From assembly GCA_030672345.1 (NCBI GenBank), contig DAOVGO010000076.1, forward strand, positions 1 to 21,124: a stretch of 21,124 bases of DNA, in the 5' to 3' direction. Each line of letters begins with the position of its first letter. Position 1 is the first letter of the stretch. Source of the stretch: Methanosarcinales archaeon. GTDB taxonomy: Archaea; Halobacteriota; Methanosarcinia; Methanosarcinales; Methanogasteraceae. The notes beneath the pieces were generated by a model, which saw only the letters and a program-made list of their open reading frames with translations, was not told the DNA's origin and ran no database searches. This document shows, piece after piece, positions 1 through 7,357 of this stretch. The translations under genes and the position numbers were made by a program.

Positions 1-1383
1 ATACTCAGGGTATGCGGTATGGATTGCTGTCGCCTCCCAGATCATGCCGTCGAGATAGATCGGAGCCTTCTTGATGCGCTTCTTCCGCATCGCCTCTTCA
101 AGAACCAGCATCACATCCTGACTGCGTCCGACAGCGAACGCTGGAATCAGTACCTTGCCCCCGCGTTTGATCGTTTTATTCACGATCTGCGAAATATGTT
201 TCTCCGCTTCCATTCTCGGGGGCTGAAAATCATTCGGACCGCCATAAGTCGCTTCCGTGATCACGGTTTCAGCTCTCGGGAAATTATTGACGGCGCTATC
301 GAACAACCTGGTATTTTCGTACTTGTAATCGCCAGTGAATACCGCATTATGCAACCCATCGCCGATATGGAAATGAGCAACCGCCGATCCAAGAATATGC
401 CCGGCATTGTGGAACGTCAGTTTCATGTCGGGCGCAATATCAGTAACGCTCCCGTAATCGAGAACGAGTGTGTGTTTGAGCGCTTCTCTGATATGGTCAG
501 ACGCATAAGGGATTGGTCTGCCTTCCTTGTTTGCAACGTCGATGTAATCAACCTGCAAAAGTGCCATCAGATCCCGGGTGGGCGGGGTGGTGTACACAGG
601 ACCCGTATATCCATATTTGAACAACAGCGGCACGAGCCCGCAGTGATCGAGGTGTGCGTGCGTCAAAACCACACCATCGAGGTGTGCGATTGGGGATACC
701 TCGGGAACATACAGGTATGGCGTTCCATTCTCGACAGACCCAACATTGATGCCGCAATCGATCAGTATCCTTGTCTCAGGAGTCGATAGCAAGAAACAGC
801 TCCGCCCAACCTCTCTGCAACCACCGAGCGCGGTCATGCGTATCCAGTGGTCGTGAGACGTGGTGCTGCGGTGTATCTTCTTCCCGAGATCGCGCAGGAA
901 CTGCTTGCGCTCACCAAGACTCTCGCGCATCAACCGCCTGATATTCTTTATGGTCGATGACTTGATCGGCGGGGTGCGCACGACAGTCGGGGTCCAGCCA
1001 GTCTGTTTCGTGATCTCGCGGAGCATAGTTCCGCGCTGCCCGATCACAAGTCCTGGCTTCTCAGCCTCGATGACCACCTCGCCGGTGTCGGTATTGAAGT
1101 GGTGGTCAGTGATTCCGGCATCTTTGGGCACGGTCGCTTCGATCGTAGCGAACGCAACATCCGGTGGACTCAGCACGCTCTGGTCAGGACGTATAACGAT
1201 CCGCTTGCGCACATCCTTTGCGATCGACCGCACGACATCACCGTTATCCGCCAGACGCCTCGGCTCCTTTGTGTATATAACCAGTTCAGGACCCTCGAAT
1301 TCAATGTCAGAGACCGTTACACCGGCAGGCAGTTTCTTCCGGATCTGCTGCCGCAGTTCGGATAATGCATCAGTCGTAACCAT
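1..1383 (-). CDS. aCPSF1 (FttA) KH/metallo-beta-lactamase/beta-CASP ribonuclease, C-terminus cut by window edge
   Basis: Archaeal homologue of the CPSF73 endoribonuclease, known from the family to cleave nascent RNA and drive transcription termination. The 461 visible residues run from the ATG at 1383 to the window edge. The family is about 635 residues, so roughly 175 are missing. The N-terminal KH region carries VIGQRG (about 113-118). The metallo-beta-lactamase core has the zinc motif HAHLDH at 242-247, NAGHILGS near 327-334 and GDYK near 351-354. The start of the beta-CASP domain (PAFAVGRSQ, about 414-422) is also present. It begins 21 bp after the psmB stop, so the two genes are probably cotranscribed. 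No strong Shine-Dalgarno precedes the ATG. The psmB/aCPSF1 neighbourhood recurs in euryarchaea. Confidence 0.95.
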   Translation of the reverse strand, partial: MVTTDALSELRQQIRKKLPAGVTVSDIEFEGPELVIYTKEPRRLADNGDVVRSIAKDVRKRIVIRPDQSVLSPPDVAFATIEATVPKDAGITDHHFNTDTGEVVIEAEKPGLVIGQRGTMLREITKQTGWTPTVVRTPPIKSSTIKNIRRLMRESLGERKQFLRDLGKKIHRSTTSHDHWIRMTALGGCREVGRSCFLLSTPETRILIDCGINVGSVENGTPYLYVPEVSPIAHLDGVVLTHAHLDHCGLVPLLFKYGYTGPVYTTPPTRDLMALLQVDYIDVANKEGRPIPYASDHIREALKHTLVLDYGSVTDIAPDMKLTFHNAGHILGSAVAHFHIGDGLHNAVFTGDYKYENTRLFDSAVNNFPRAETVITEATYGGPNDFQPPRMEAEKHISQIVNKTIKRGGKVLIPAFAVGRSQDVMLVLEEAMRKKRIKKAPIYLDGMIWEATAIHTAYPEY

Positions 1384-1404
1384 GGTAAAAACAGATTAAA
1401 TCGA

Positions 1405-2043
1405 TCAATTCAGTAGCTTCAGTTCTTCGATCTTCTTTTTGATCTCATCCCGGCTCATCTGAATATACTGTCCCTCTGTGATGATCTTCACGTCAATTCC
1501 GTCCCCTGATGCTGCATCTCGTTTCATGACGTTGTGAAGCGCACGTATGGCAAGATCGGCGCCCTCCTCGGTAGTGATGCCATCCCTGTACTGGTCTTCG
1601 AGTATGCCGTAAGCAATCGGCGAGCCCGAGCCGGTGGAGACCGCCCTCTGCTCCTCGAGCTTTCCTCCGAGAGCATCCAGTGAGTATATATGCGGACCGT
1701 TCTTATCAACGCCTCCGATCAGAAGCTGGACATAGAGCGGCATCATCCGATGCGATGAAAGCACCGTGGAGAGCAGATTTGCTATCGCCCTGATAGACAT
1801 CGGCTCCTGTGTCCGCATCTGATACAGGCTTGACTCCACGCTGATGCTGCGCACAAGCCGCTGCGCATCGCCAACAGAACCTGCTGTCGTCATGCCAACA
1901 GTGTCGCTGATCTTGTATATCTTCGGCGCATCCTTGCTTGCGATGAAGTAGCCCATCGTCGCTCTCCGCTCGCTCGCAAGAACGACACCATCCTTGCACA
2001 CCAATCCGATTGTGGTCGTGCCCTTTAATATATTATCTTCCAT
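1405..2043 (-). CDS. psmB: Proteasome beta subunit (20S core, catalytic)
   Basis: Threonine protease subunit forming the two inner heptameric rings of the archaeal 20S proteasome. The propeptide is very short: processing after LKG exposes the catalytic Thr of TTTIG (residue 9 of the precursor). In mature numbering the expected Glu17 (ASERRATMG) and Lys33 (SKDAPKIYK) are present, as is the GSGSPIAYG segment. Its 212 residues are normal for the family. The start is supported by AAGGTG shortly upstream and a TATA box at 2122-2129. aCPSF1 follows after 21 bp. No alpha subunit or PAN ATPase gene is in the window. Confidence 0.97.
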   Translation of the reverse strand: MEDNILKGTTTIGLVCKDGVVLASERRATMGYFIASKDAPKIYKISDTVGMTTAGSVGDAQRLVRSISVESSLYQMRTQEPMSIRAIANLLSTVLSSHRMMPLYVQLLIGGVDKNGPHIYSLDALGGKLEEQRAVSTGSGSPIAYGILEDQYRDGITTEEGADLAIRALHNVMKRDAASGDGIDVKIITEGQYIQMSRDEIKKKIEELKLLN

Positions 2044-2121
2044 TCAAGCACCTTTCCAAATGAGAAAATGAGTTTCCCAAACAAACAGTGTGAGTACCTC
2101 AACAAACAATGTAGTTGTAGG

Positions 2122-2129
2122 ATATATAA
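2122..2129 (-). promoter_or_regulatory. TATA box of psmB
   Basis: On the minus strand the sequence reads CCTTATATATCC, a good archaeal TATA element about 80 bp upstream of the psmB ATG. This predicts a 5' leader of roughly 50 nt carrying the AAGGTG Shine-Dalgarno. It lies in the 127-bp gap between the methyltransferase stop and psmB, which implies that psmB and aCPSF1 have their own promoter. Confidence 0.6.
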
Positions 2130-2170
2130 GGCTTTCTATGAAATCAGCCGTCCGAACACCCCGCCCCAGC

Positions 2171-2773
2171 TCACGACTGCCACCTGCCATGCAGCACCAC
2201 GAGCAACTCACCCGGACAACGGATGCTCGCTGCCTCGTGCATAGTAAAGCCCGCCGATGCGCTATATGCATAGACCTCCTCGATGCCGGTCAGCGAGGAT
2301 ATCAGCAGCAGAAGGCTGCCGCCGTCTGCGAGGAACGCTGGCGCCTGCTGCAAGAACCGGTCGATGGTCCTGCGCCCGTCATCTCCGCCGTTCCACGCCA
2401 AATCAAGCCAGCCATCGATGCGCTCATCGGGCGCGGTCGGCAGATACGGCGGATTGAATATGATCAGATCAAACAGTCCCCGGAGTCCTGCGAAGAGATC
2501 TGCCCTGATAACCTGCAATCCGTTCGTTTTTGCGCATAGAACAGCATGAGGGCTGATATCAGTCGCGATGTACTCATGATCGGGCATGTTTTGCATCAGC
2601 ATGGACGAGACGATCCCTGATCCGGTGCCGATCTCAAGGATGCGCAGGGCTCGGCTGGACTTACCGATCTCGCTTAATGCGGTATCGATCATGAGGTATG
2701 AGTCCTCGGCTGGCTCATACACGTCCTTTGCAAGGTTGATCCGGGAGTCGAGATATGAAAGTTGTTCTGGCAT
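2171..2773 (-). CDS. HemK/Mtq2-type protein glutamine N5-methyltransferase
   Basis: Class I SAM-dependent methyltransferase of the PrmC/HemK family. The archaeal and eukaryotic members (Mtq2) methylate the GGQ glutamine of release factor aRF1/eRF1. The SAM-binding motif is LEIGTGSGIVS, followed by the acidic IATDISPHA and the catalytic NPPYLP. The 200-residue length fits the compact archaeal form without the bacterial N-terminal domain. An in-frame reading extends upstream to 2872, but I place the start at the ATG at 2773. The family begins here with MPEQ and the EPAEDSYLM motif, and a TATA element lies 28-34 bp upstream, implying an almost leaderless mRNA. The assignment to aRF1 rather than another substrate is family-based. 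Confidence 0.88.
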   Translation of the reverse strand: MPEQLSYLDSRINLAKDVYEPAEDSYLMIDTALSEIGKSSRALRILEIGTGSGIVSSMLMQNMPDHEYIATDISPHAVLCAKTNGLQVIRADLFAGLRGLFDLIIFNPPYLPTAPDERIDGWLDLAWNGGDDGRRTIDRFLQQAPAFLADGGSLLLLISSLTGIEEVYAYSASAGFTMHEAASIRCPGELLVVLHGRWQS

Positions 2774-2800
2774 ATTCAGGAGATTGGAGAGATTGGGGAT

Positions 2801-2808
2801 ATTTATAC
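2801..2808 (-). promoter_or_regulatory. TATA box of the Mtq2-type methyltransferase
   Basis: The minus strand reads CGTATAAATATCC at 28-34 bp upstream of the ATG at 2773. This spacing places transcription start within a few bases of the ATG and is the main reason for preferring that start over the longer in-frame reading. Confidence 0.55.
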
Positions 2809-2846
2809 GGATTTGCCACGATCTATTCCCTAACATACACCGTTTT

Positions 2847-3515
2847 TCAACCTGCCCGAAGGCTCTGCACAAACTCGCTCACGCCATCTCCGTAAGGCGC
2901 GCTGCACACGATGTCTGCTTCGTCCTTGAGCATCTGCACCGCGTTTGCGACCGCCACTCTGGTGCCGGCGGCTGCAAAGAGCTTGAGATCGTTCTCGGCA
3001 TCGCCGATACATGCAAGGCGCTGCCTATCGATCCCGCAGATCTCAGCCGCCTTCATAACCCCGCTGCACTTGTTCACGCCCGCCGGCATAATCATCACAT
3101 CATTCCTGTTCAACTCGATATCGACCAAGAGATCGTTCCTTTCGATGATCTCTCTCACCTCTTCGAGATGATCGATCGTGGTTGCGACGATCGCTTCCTC
3201 CACATCAACAGGAAAGTCAGCGTCCGAGAACGCCGCTTTCAGCTCGTCCAGACCTTTGCCAAGCAGGATCTTCGTGCCATCTCCCGGATCATAGACGACA
3301 GCGCCGTTCTCTGCGATGATCATGTCTACAAAGTCCCGATTTTTGTTCACACCCTTCAGAAACGGAAGTTTTCGCCCCGAAACTAAAAACACCTTTATAC
3401 CATCATTTCTCGCGCTCTTCAGACTGGCTACTGCCTTTTCAGAGAGGATCAGTGACTCGTCTGTCAGAGTTCGGTCATAATCACTCGCAATCGCCTCGAT
3501 TTTTCCGATCATCAT
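2847..3515 (-). CDS. Archaeal phosphoglycolate phosphatase-like HAD hydrolase
   Basis: HAD-superfamily phosphatase of the Cof type. Archaeal members of this size hydrolyse 2-phosphoglycolate. HAD motif I is DYDRTLTD, with the nucleophile and acid/base aspartates near residues 12-14. Motif II is VSGRK, motif III uses the lysine in AGVNKCSG, and motif IV is GDAENDLKLF. The insertion between motifs II and III is the C2-type cap. I choose the ATG at 3515 because it overlaps the TGA of the preceding riboflavin gene (ATGA), which indicates translational coupling. An in-frame ATG at 3527 would add four residues. The substrate is inferred from the family only. Confidence 0.88.
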   Translation of the reverse strand: MMIGKIEAIASDYDRTLTDESLILSEKAVASLKSARNDGIKVFLVSGRKLPFLKGVNKNRDFVDMIIAENGAVVYDPGDGTKILLGKGLDELKAAFSDADFPVDVEEAIVATTIDHLEEVREIIERNDLLVDIELNRNDVMIMPAGVNKCSGVMKAAEICGIDRQRLACIGDAENDLKLFAAAGTRVAVANAVQMLKDEADIVCSAPYGDGVSEFVQSLRAG

Positions 3516-4198
3516 AATACCCGCCATTTTACAACGAACCCGCCATCCATCTGTTCGACCGATATCAGGTCGAGCGAGAGCGCGCCATCGCGGTTCGAAA
3601 AACCGGCGCCATCAACAAGCGTCGGCGCCATAGACCCGCCAAGAATCAGGCTCCCGATGTATACATAGATCTCATCCACCAGTTTCAGATCGATCAGGCT
3701 CCAGTTCAGCGTGGCGCCGCCTTCCACCATCAGCCGCCGGATTCCCATGTCATGAAGATGCCTGAGGGCTGCCGCAAGATCGACCCGCGGCGCCCCCTGC
3801 TCGCCTGCGACTACAACCTCTGCGCCAGCCGTGGAGAGTGCATCCACGCGCTCAGCCGCCGCAGGTCCTGAGACAAAGATGATCCGTCTGCCAGCCCCTT
3901 TCTTGAGAATGTCAGCCCCGGGCGGGGTCCTTGCAAGACTATCAATGACGACTCGCACCGGGTTTTCATCCCTGCCACAGTCCAGTCGCTTTTTCCGAAA
4001 TTCCTCTGATTTGACGGTCAAACTCGGATCATCCGAGAGAATCGTGCCTACTCCGACCATGATGGCGTCTGCCTCGCAGCGCAGCCGGTCCACCCGCCGA
4101 AAATCCCGATCTCCGGAAATACGCACCTGCTCTCTGAGATGTGTTGAAATCTTCCCATCTGCGCTCATGGCAGCATTGATGAATACAAAAGGACGCAT
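3512..4198 (-). CDS. 2,5-diamino-6-(ribosylamino)-4(3H)-pyrimidinone 5'-phosphate reductase (archaeal RIB7 / ArfC)
   Basis: Riboflavin and F420 precursor pathway enzyme that reduces the ribosyl side chain of the diaminopyrimidinone intermediate with NAD(P)H. It is a stand-alone RibD C-terminal-type (DHFR-like fold) protein without a deaminase domain, as in archaea and fungi. Diagnostic segments are the N-terminal FINAAMSADGKIS, GVGTILSDDPSLTV, PVRVVIDS and VEGGATLNWSL. The start at 4198 (MRPFVF) matches the usual family N-terminus. An in-frame ATG ten codons upstream is less likely. The 3' end overlaps the phosphatase gene by four bases. No obvious TATA box lies directly upstream. A TTAATATA element near 4387-4394 on this strand is a candidate. 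Confidence 0.93.
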   Translation of the reverse strand: MRPFVFINAAMSADGKISTHLREQVRISGDRDFRRVDRLRCEADAIMVGVGTILSDDPSLTVKSEEFRKKRLDCGRDENPVRVVIDSLARTPPGADILKKGAGRRIIFVSGPAAAERVDALSTAGAEVVVAGEQGAPRVDLAAALRHLHDMGIRRLMVEGGATLNWSLIDLKLVDEIYVYIGSLILGGSMAPTLVDGAGFSNRDGALSLDLISVEQMDGGFVVKWRVL

Positions 4199-4221
4199 GT
4201 TATCACGCTTAACGCTTAGCT

Positions 4222-4437
4222 TTACCACTGCCTGCCTGTCTTCTTACGACCCGCACCCCGGCACAAGCAGGGAATTTCGGAACAGGTATCAGACTTATGC
4301 GAGTCCATTTTTGAGGGGATGGATAGCTGTAAGAAAGCAATATGAACCCGTTCCAAAATCCCATACACGCTATAAGGAACTTGTAGTATATTAATGATAC
4401 GGTTGTAAGTGAGACATCTGTCGGGCGTCCCCACCAT
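4222..4437 (-). CDS. Possible 71-residue small protein coupled to the DUF1894 gene
   Basis: I do not recognise this product. The case for it is translational. The last codons of the DUF1894 gene contain GGAGGAGGT, a near-ideal Shine-Dalgarno, spaced five bases from an ATG that overlaps the DUF1894 TGA stop (TGATG). The frame stays open for 71 codons to a TAA at 4222. The product is basic at the C-terminus and has a CLCR motif. Against it: a TATA-like TTAATATA near 4387-4394 lies inside, and the composition is not distinctive. The Gly-Gly-Gly codons of DUF1894 alone could create the Shine-Dalgarno by chance. Confidence 0.3.
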   Translation of the reverse strand: MVGTPDRCLTYNRIINILQVPYSVYGILERVHIAFLQLSIPSKMDSHKSDTCSEIPCLCRGAGRKKTGRQW

Positions 4438-4718
4438 CACGTACCTCCTCCTTTCCTGAGCAACGCAATCTCCTCTTCTCCACGTATCCGCAGCAGAAAC
4501 GTACCGTAACATGGTTTGGTATATGGGAAGACTACGTGATCTACATCGACTCCGATCATAACCGGGGGAACTCCGATCAAATAGACATCGAACATCTTAT
4601 ATCCCGGTTTGACCTTATAAATCTCCTTGAAATTCTTTTCAACAAATTCCCTGCACTCTTTAAACGACGTGTTCTTAAGAATGATCTCATAGTTCATCTC
4701 TTCGATGCAGCCCATCAT
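4437..4718 (-). CDS. DUF1894 family protein
   Basis: A 93-residue soluble protein that I recognise as the DUF1894 family, conserved mainly in methanogenic archaea and without an assigned reaction. Characteristic stretches are MGCIEEMNYE at the start, FVEKNFKEIYKVKPGYK, YLIGVPPV and FPYTKPCYGTF near the end. The start overlaps the DUF1890 stop (ATGA). GAGGTG precedes two tandem ATGs at 4718 and 4715, and the second has the better spacing. It sits at the distal end of the moaD-moaE-fdhD-moeB operon. This context suggests a role linked to molybdopterin or tungstopterin enzymes, which is inference. Confidence 0.8.
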   Translation of the reverse strand: MMGCIEEMNYEIILKNTSFKECREFVEKNFKEIYKVKPGYKMFDVYLIGVPPVMIGVDVDHVVFPYTKPCYGTFLLRIRGEEEIALLRKGGGT

Positions 4719-5161
4719 AGCACCTCGTCTATCTTCTTCTTCAGTGGAATCGGGTTATGAGCGGTTCTGGCAACGATCTTTTCGCATTCAAACCCGATCA
4801 TCGATGCAAGCATCTCCGCGTCGCTCCCAAAAACGATCGCAAAGAGATCAGCGTCTGATATACTCCGCATCGTGGTAAGATACGATATTCCGGCGTCGTT
4901 GTGGATGAATACAAAACAGCTATCGAAATCCATCCGTTTTTCAGCAAGATTTTCTATGCACCGGTCCAGATCGATCATCTTCTTCGCATAATTCCCCTCC
5001 GGGTCAGATACTTTTATCAGATTGATCGCAGACCTTGTTCCGGCAATGGTCACACCAACATCCTTCTTGGCGAGTTTATTTGCAAGATACAGTGCGATGC
5101 CGGTCTGAACCGGCAGTTCAGGACATCCCAGTAATAGTAGCGCGTTATTCAATCGAGTCAT
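4715..5161 (-). CDS. DUF1890 family protein
   Basis: A 148-residue protein of the methanogen-associated DUF1890 family. Its hallmark N-terminus LLLLGCPELPVQTGIALYLANKL is followed by a nucleotide-binding-like alternation of beta strands and helices, with GTRSAINLIKVSDPEG next. The function is unknown. The ATG at 5161 lies inside the end of the upstream moeB-like gene (17-bp overlap) with a GGAG just before it. The gene ends in a four-base overlap with the DUF1894 gene, so the two are almost certainly made together. DUF1890 and DUF1894 are known as neighbours in methanogens. Their position behind Mo-cofactor genes here is informative. Confidence 0.83.
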   Translation of the reverse strand: MTRLNNALLLLGCPELPVQTGIALYLANKLAKKDVGVTIAGTRSAINLIKVSDPEGNYAKKMIDLDRCIENLAEKRMDFDSCFVFIHNDAGISYLTTMRSISDADLFAIVFGSDAEMLASMIGFECEKIVARTAHNPIPLKKKIDEVL

Positions 5162-5879
5162 CTCCGCAATCTCTGCATTTCGGGTTTCGCTCCAGCGATA
5201 TCTCGTTCATCACGGTATTCAATCCATCCCAGATGAGCAGTCTGTTCGTTGCGAGGGTGCCGATGCCTGTGAGGTATTTCAGGACCTCTGTCGCCTGAAC
5301 ACTGGCTATAACCCCACATGTTGCACCGATGGCTGGAATAATCGCTTCCGGAAGAGTTTCCGGGAATATGCATCGCAGACATGGAGTTTTTTTGGGAATT
5401 ATCGTCGTGACCTGCCCGTCAAACCCGTGAACTGCTCCATGAAACAACGGAACATTCCCTGCCACGGCTGCTTTATTCAGCAGATATCTCGCATGGAAGT
5501 TGTCCATTGCGTCAACGATCAGATCATAATCTCGCACAAGCTCGAAAACGTTATTTTCATCGATCTTTTCAGACACGGTATCTATTTCAATCATCGGATT
5601 CATCTCTGCGAGCTTCTCTCTGGCAGAAACCGTTTTTAGTCGTCCCACATCGGCAGTCCAGTGCAGTAACTGCCTGTTCAGGTTGGTTGTATCGACGGTA
5701 TCATGATCCACGATCCCGATCCTGCCAACGCCTGCGGCTGCAAGGTACATCGATACCAGGGAGCCGAGCCCGCCCGCGCCCGCGATGAAGACCTTCGCAT
5801 TCCCGATCTTCTCCTGCCCGTCTTCTCCGAATACCAGCATCTGCCGCTCATATCTTCGTGATTCGTTCTCTCCTTGCAT
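5145..5879 (-). CDS. MoeB/ThiF/HesA-type E1 adenylyltransferase
   Basis: ATP-dependent enzyme that adenylates the C-terminal Gly-Gly of a ubiquitin-like sulfur carrier. The partner here is most likely the MoaD encoded upstream in the same operon. The Rossmann motif GAGGLGS is near residues 34-40, followed by DHDTVDTTNLNRQ. The zinc cysteine pairs CLRC and CRDC are present, together with the GATCGVIASVQATEVLKYL segment. Its 244 residues are typical for MoeB/ThiF without a rhodanese domain. I use the ATG at 5879, preceded by GGATG. An in-frame GTG at 5888 overlapping the fdhD stop is an alternative. Its role could cover thiamine or thiolation as well, since archaea often use one E1 for several carriers. 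Confidence 0.9.
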   Translation of the reverse strand: MQGENESRRYERQMLVFGEDGQEKIGNAKVFIAGAGGLGSLVSMYLAAAGVGRIGIVDHDTVDTTNLNRQLLHWTADVGRLKTVSAREKLAEMNPMIEIDTVSEKIDENNVFELVRDYDLIVDAMDNFHARYLLNKAAVAGNVPLFHGAVHGFDGQVTTIIPKKTPCLRCIFPETLPEAIIPAIGATCGVIASVQATEVLKYLTGIGTLATNRLLIWDGLNTVMNEISLERNPKCRDCGDDSIE

Positions 5880-5881
5880 AT

Positions 5882-6559
5882 TTAGCACATCCGGTTGGGA
5901 TGGGTATAAATTGTGAATCTATCTTCTCTTGCAAAGCATATTAGCGTAATCCCTGCCGTATCTGCCGTAATAATTCCCTTATCGGTCGATGCGGATCTCG
6001 ATACCACGATCGGGATGCCGGCGTTGGCGGCTTTTGACACCATCGCTGCCGGCTGCCTGCCAGTGCAGCCGAGGACACAGGCAGACAGATCGATATTGTT
6101 TAAAACGGCAGATCCAACGACCTTATCGACTGTATTGTGCCTTCCTACATCTTCACTTTTTACAACCAGTTTTTTATCAGAGAAAAGGACCGAACAGTGA
6201 GTTCCTCCGGTCTTCTTCCATGTTTCAGACGTGGTTGCACTCATGATATCAAAAACGTCTTCCTTGCTGACCGTTACGTTATAATCCGACCTTTTCGGTC
6301 CCTTTACTTCTGATGCAGAGACGTGAATCTCATTTCCTGACACATACGCATCAGAAATGCCGGAAATGCCAGATGCCAGCCCCTCGCAGACGATGTGACC
6401 TGCTCCCAGTTCTTCGAGCTGGCAGGGACTGGCGACCAGATCGGCAAGGAATTCGTCGTTCAGATACAGGCGAAACGTTTCCTCGACGCAGACGTCGCCA
6501 GCCGTCTCGGTCAGTTCACCGTTTTCCACAAGGATCGCTGAACACCGGCAGATACTCAC
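5882..6559 (-). CDS. fdhD: FdhD-like sulfurtransferase for Mo/W formate dehydrogenase-type enzymes
   Basis: FdhD transfers sulfur to the molybdenum or tungsten cofactor before insertion into formate dehydrogenase-like enzymes. Family motifs are TGGTHCSVLF, EDVGRHNTVDKV, the GRQPAAMVSKAANAGIPIVVSRSAST segment and the C-terminal FTIYTHP. The start is set at the GTG at 6559. That codon overlaps the moaE stop (GTGA) and follows GGAGAGGAG at ideal spacing. Longer readings starting within moaE have no such signal. The product has 225 residues. It lacks the CGxCG cysteine loop that carries persulfide in the E. coli enzyme. Only the cysteine in TGGTHCS lies nearby. No formate dehydrogenase gene is in the window. 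Confidence 0.9.
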   Translation of the reverse strand: MSICRCSAILVENGELTETAGDVCVEETFRLYLNDEFLADLVASPCQLEELGAGHIVCEGLASGISGISDAYVSGNEIHVSASEVKGPKRSDYNVTVSKEDVFDIMSATTSETWKKTGGTHCSVLFSDKKLVVKSEDVGRHNTVDKVVGSAVLNNIDLSACVLGCTGRQPAAMVSKAANAGIPIVVSRSASTDKGIITADTAGITLICFAREDRFTIYTHPNRMC

Positions 6560-6963
6560 TCTGTCTCCTCTCCTACCCATTTTCCGCCAGCCCCGTCCTT
6601 GAATAGCTCTTTCTTCCACACAGGCACCCGTTTCTTTAGTTCGTCTATCATATATTCACACGCAGCAAACGCATCTTTCCTGTGCGGAGCGCCGCACACG
6701 ATGAGCAGTATGTTATCGCTGACCGATAGCGTGCCCGTGCGGTGGATGACGTCAAGAGATCGTATATCAAACCGTTCCAACGCCTCTTTTTCTATCTTCT
6801 CGAGTTCCTGCATGGCAAGATCGGTATATGCTTCTATCTCCATGCCAGCGATCCCATCATCCCGCACAATGCCCAGAAACGTGACGATTGCGCCGTCATC
6901 CGGGTGCTTCGCATCTTTCAGTATCTTATCGATGTTAAAATCCTCTTCTGTAATCGTAATCAT
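6556..6963 (-). CDS. moaE: Molybdopterin synthase catalytic subunit
   Basis: Large subunit of molybdopterin synthase. It takes thiocarboxylated MoaD and converts precursor Z (cPMP) to molybdopterin. Motifs are GAIVTFLGIVRDD near the N-terminus, the central IHRTGTLSVSD and CGAPHRKDAFAACEYMIDELK, and the C-terminal VPVWKKELF with the conserved active-site lysines. The 135-residue length is typical. It starts two bases from the moaD stop with AGGTGG upstream, and its stop overlaps the fdhD GTG start. Confidence 0.95.
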   Translation of the reverse strand: MITITEEDFNIDKILKDAKHPDDGAIVTFLGIVRDDGIAGMEIEAYTDLAMQELEKIEKEALERFDIRSLDVIHRTGTLSVSDNILLIVCGAPHRKDAFAACEYMIDELKKRVPVWKKELFKDGAGGKWVGEETE

Positions 6964-7239
6964 TCAACCACCTGCTACCGGGGGAAATATCGCAATCTCG
7001 TCGCCATCCTCAAGCGCGGTCCTGATCCCGTCCAGCGACTGGATATGGCGTCCCCTTTTTAGTATGTTCACATACTCCCTGATCCTGCCGGATTCGTCAA
7101 ATATCAGATCGTATGCGTCCCGTGATGCGCACAGCACGGATAGCATGCCATCTATGTCACTTCTACTATCCAGTTCGAGATCGAGTTCCTTTCCAAGGAC
7201 CTCTCCGAACCTTGCGAACGCTTTTACCTTGATTATCAT
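6964..7239 (-). CDS. moaD: MoaD-type ubiquitin-like sulfur carrier
   Basis: A beta-grasp sulfur carrier of 91 residues ending in PPVAGG. The terminal Gly-Gly is the site adenylated by the E1 enzyme and then thiocarboxylated. The DGDEIAIFPPV stretch is typical of MoaD. It is the first gene of the moaD-moaE-fdhD-moeB-DUF1890-DUF1894 operon. A TTTAAATA element at 7256-7263 lies about 17 bp before the ATG, which suggests a leaderless transcript. Confidence 0.93.
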   Translation of the reverse strand: MIIKVKAFARFGEVLGKELDLELDSRSDIDGMLSVLCASRDAYDLIFDESGRIREYVNILKRGRHIQSLDGIRTALEDGDEIAIFPPVAGG

Positions 7240-7255
7240 TTTATGAACCTGTGCA

Positions 7256-7263
7256 TATTTAAA
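7256..7263 (-). promoter_or_regulatory. TATA box of the molybdopterin operon
   Basis: The minus strand reads GATTTAAATATGC. The centre lies about 20 bp from the moaD ATG, slightly close but compatible with a leaderless mRNA. The short gap behind top6B also holds a perfect 12-bp palindrome, TTTCGCGCGAAA, at 7338-7349. Its role is unknown. Confidence 0.5.
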
Positions 7264-7357
7264 TCATCCGCATCGTGTCATGCAGAACATATGTGTGGTG
7301 GGATGCCGTCCATTCTTATATGCGTTTCTTATATCTGTTTCGCGCGAAAGGGGGCGT

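Noticed and set aside
19..789. Long plus-strand open frames opposite aCPSF1, and similar ones opposite top6B, RIB7 and the cytochrome
   Set aside because: The minus-strand frames carry clear family motifs (HAHLDH, GHKL boxes, CxxCH). The opposite frames have no motifs or ribosome sites and are shadows.
2774..2872. N-terminal extension of the Mtq2-type methyltransferase to 2872
   Set aside because: It would run across the TATA element and into the phosphatase gene, and the extra residues do not fit the family N-terminus.
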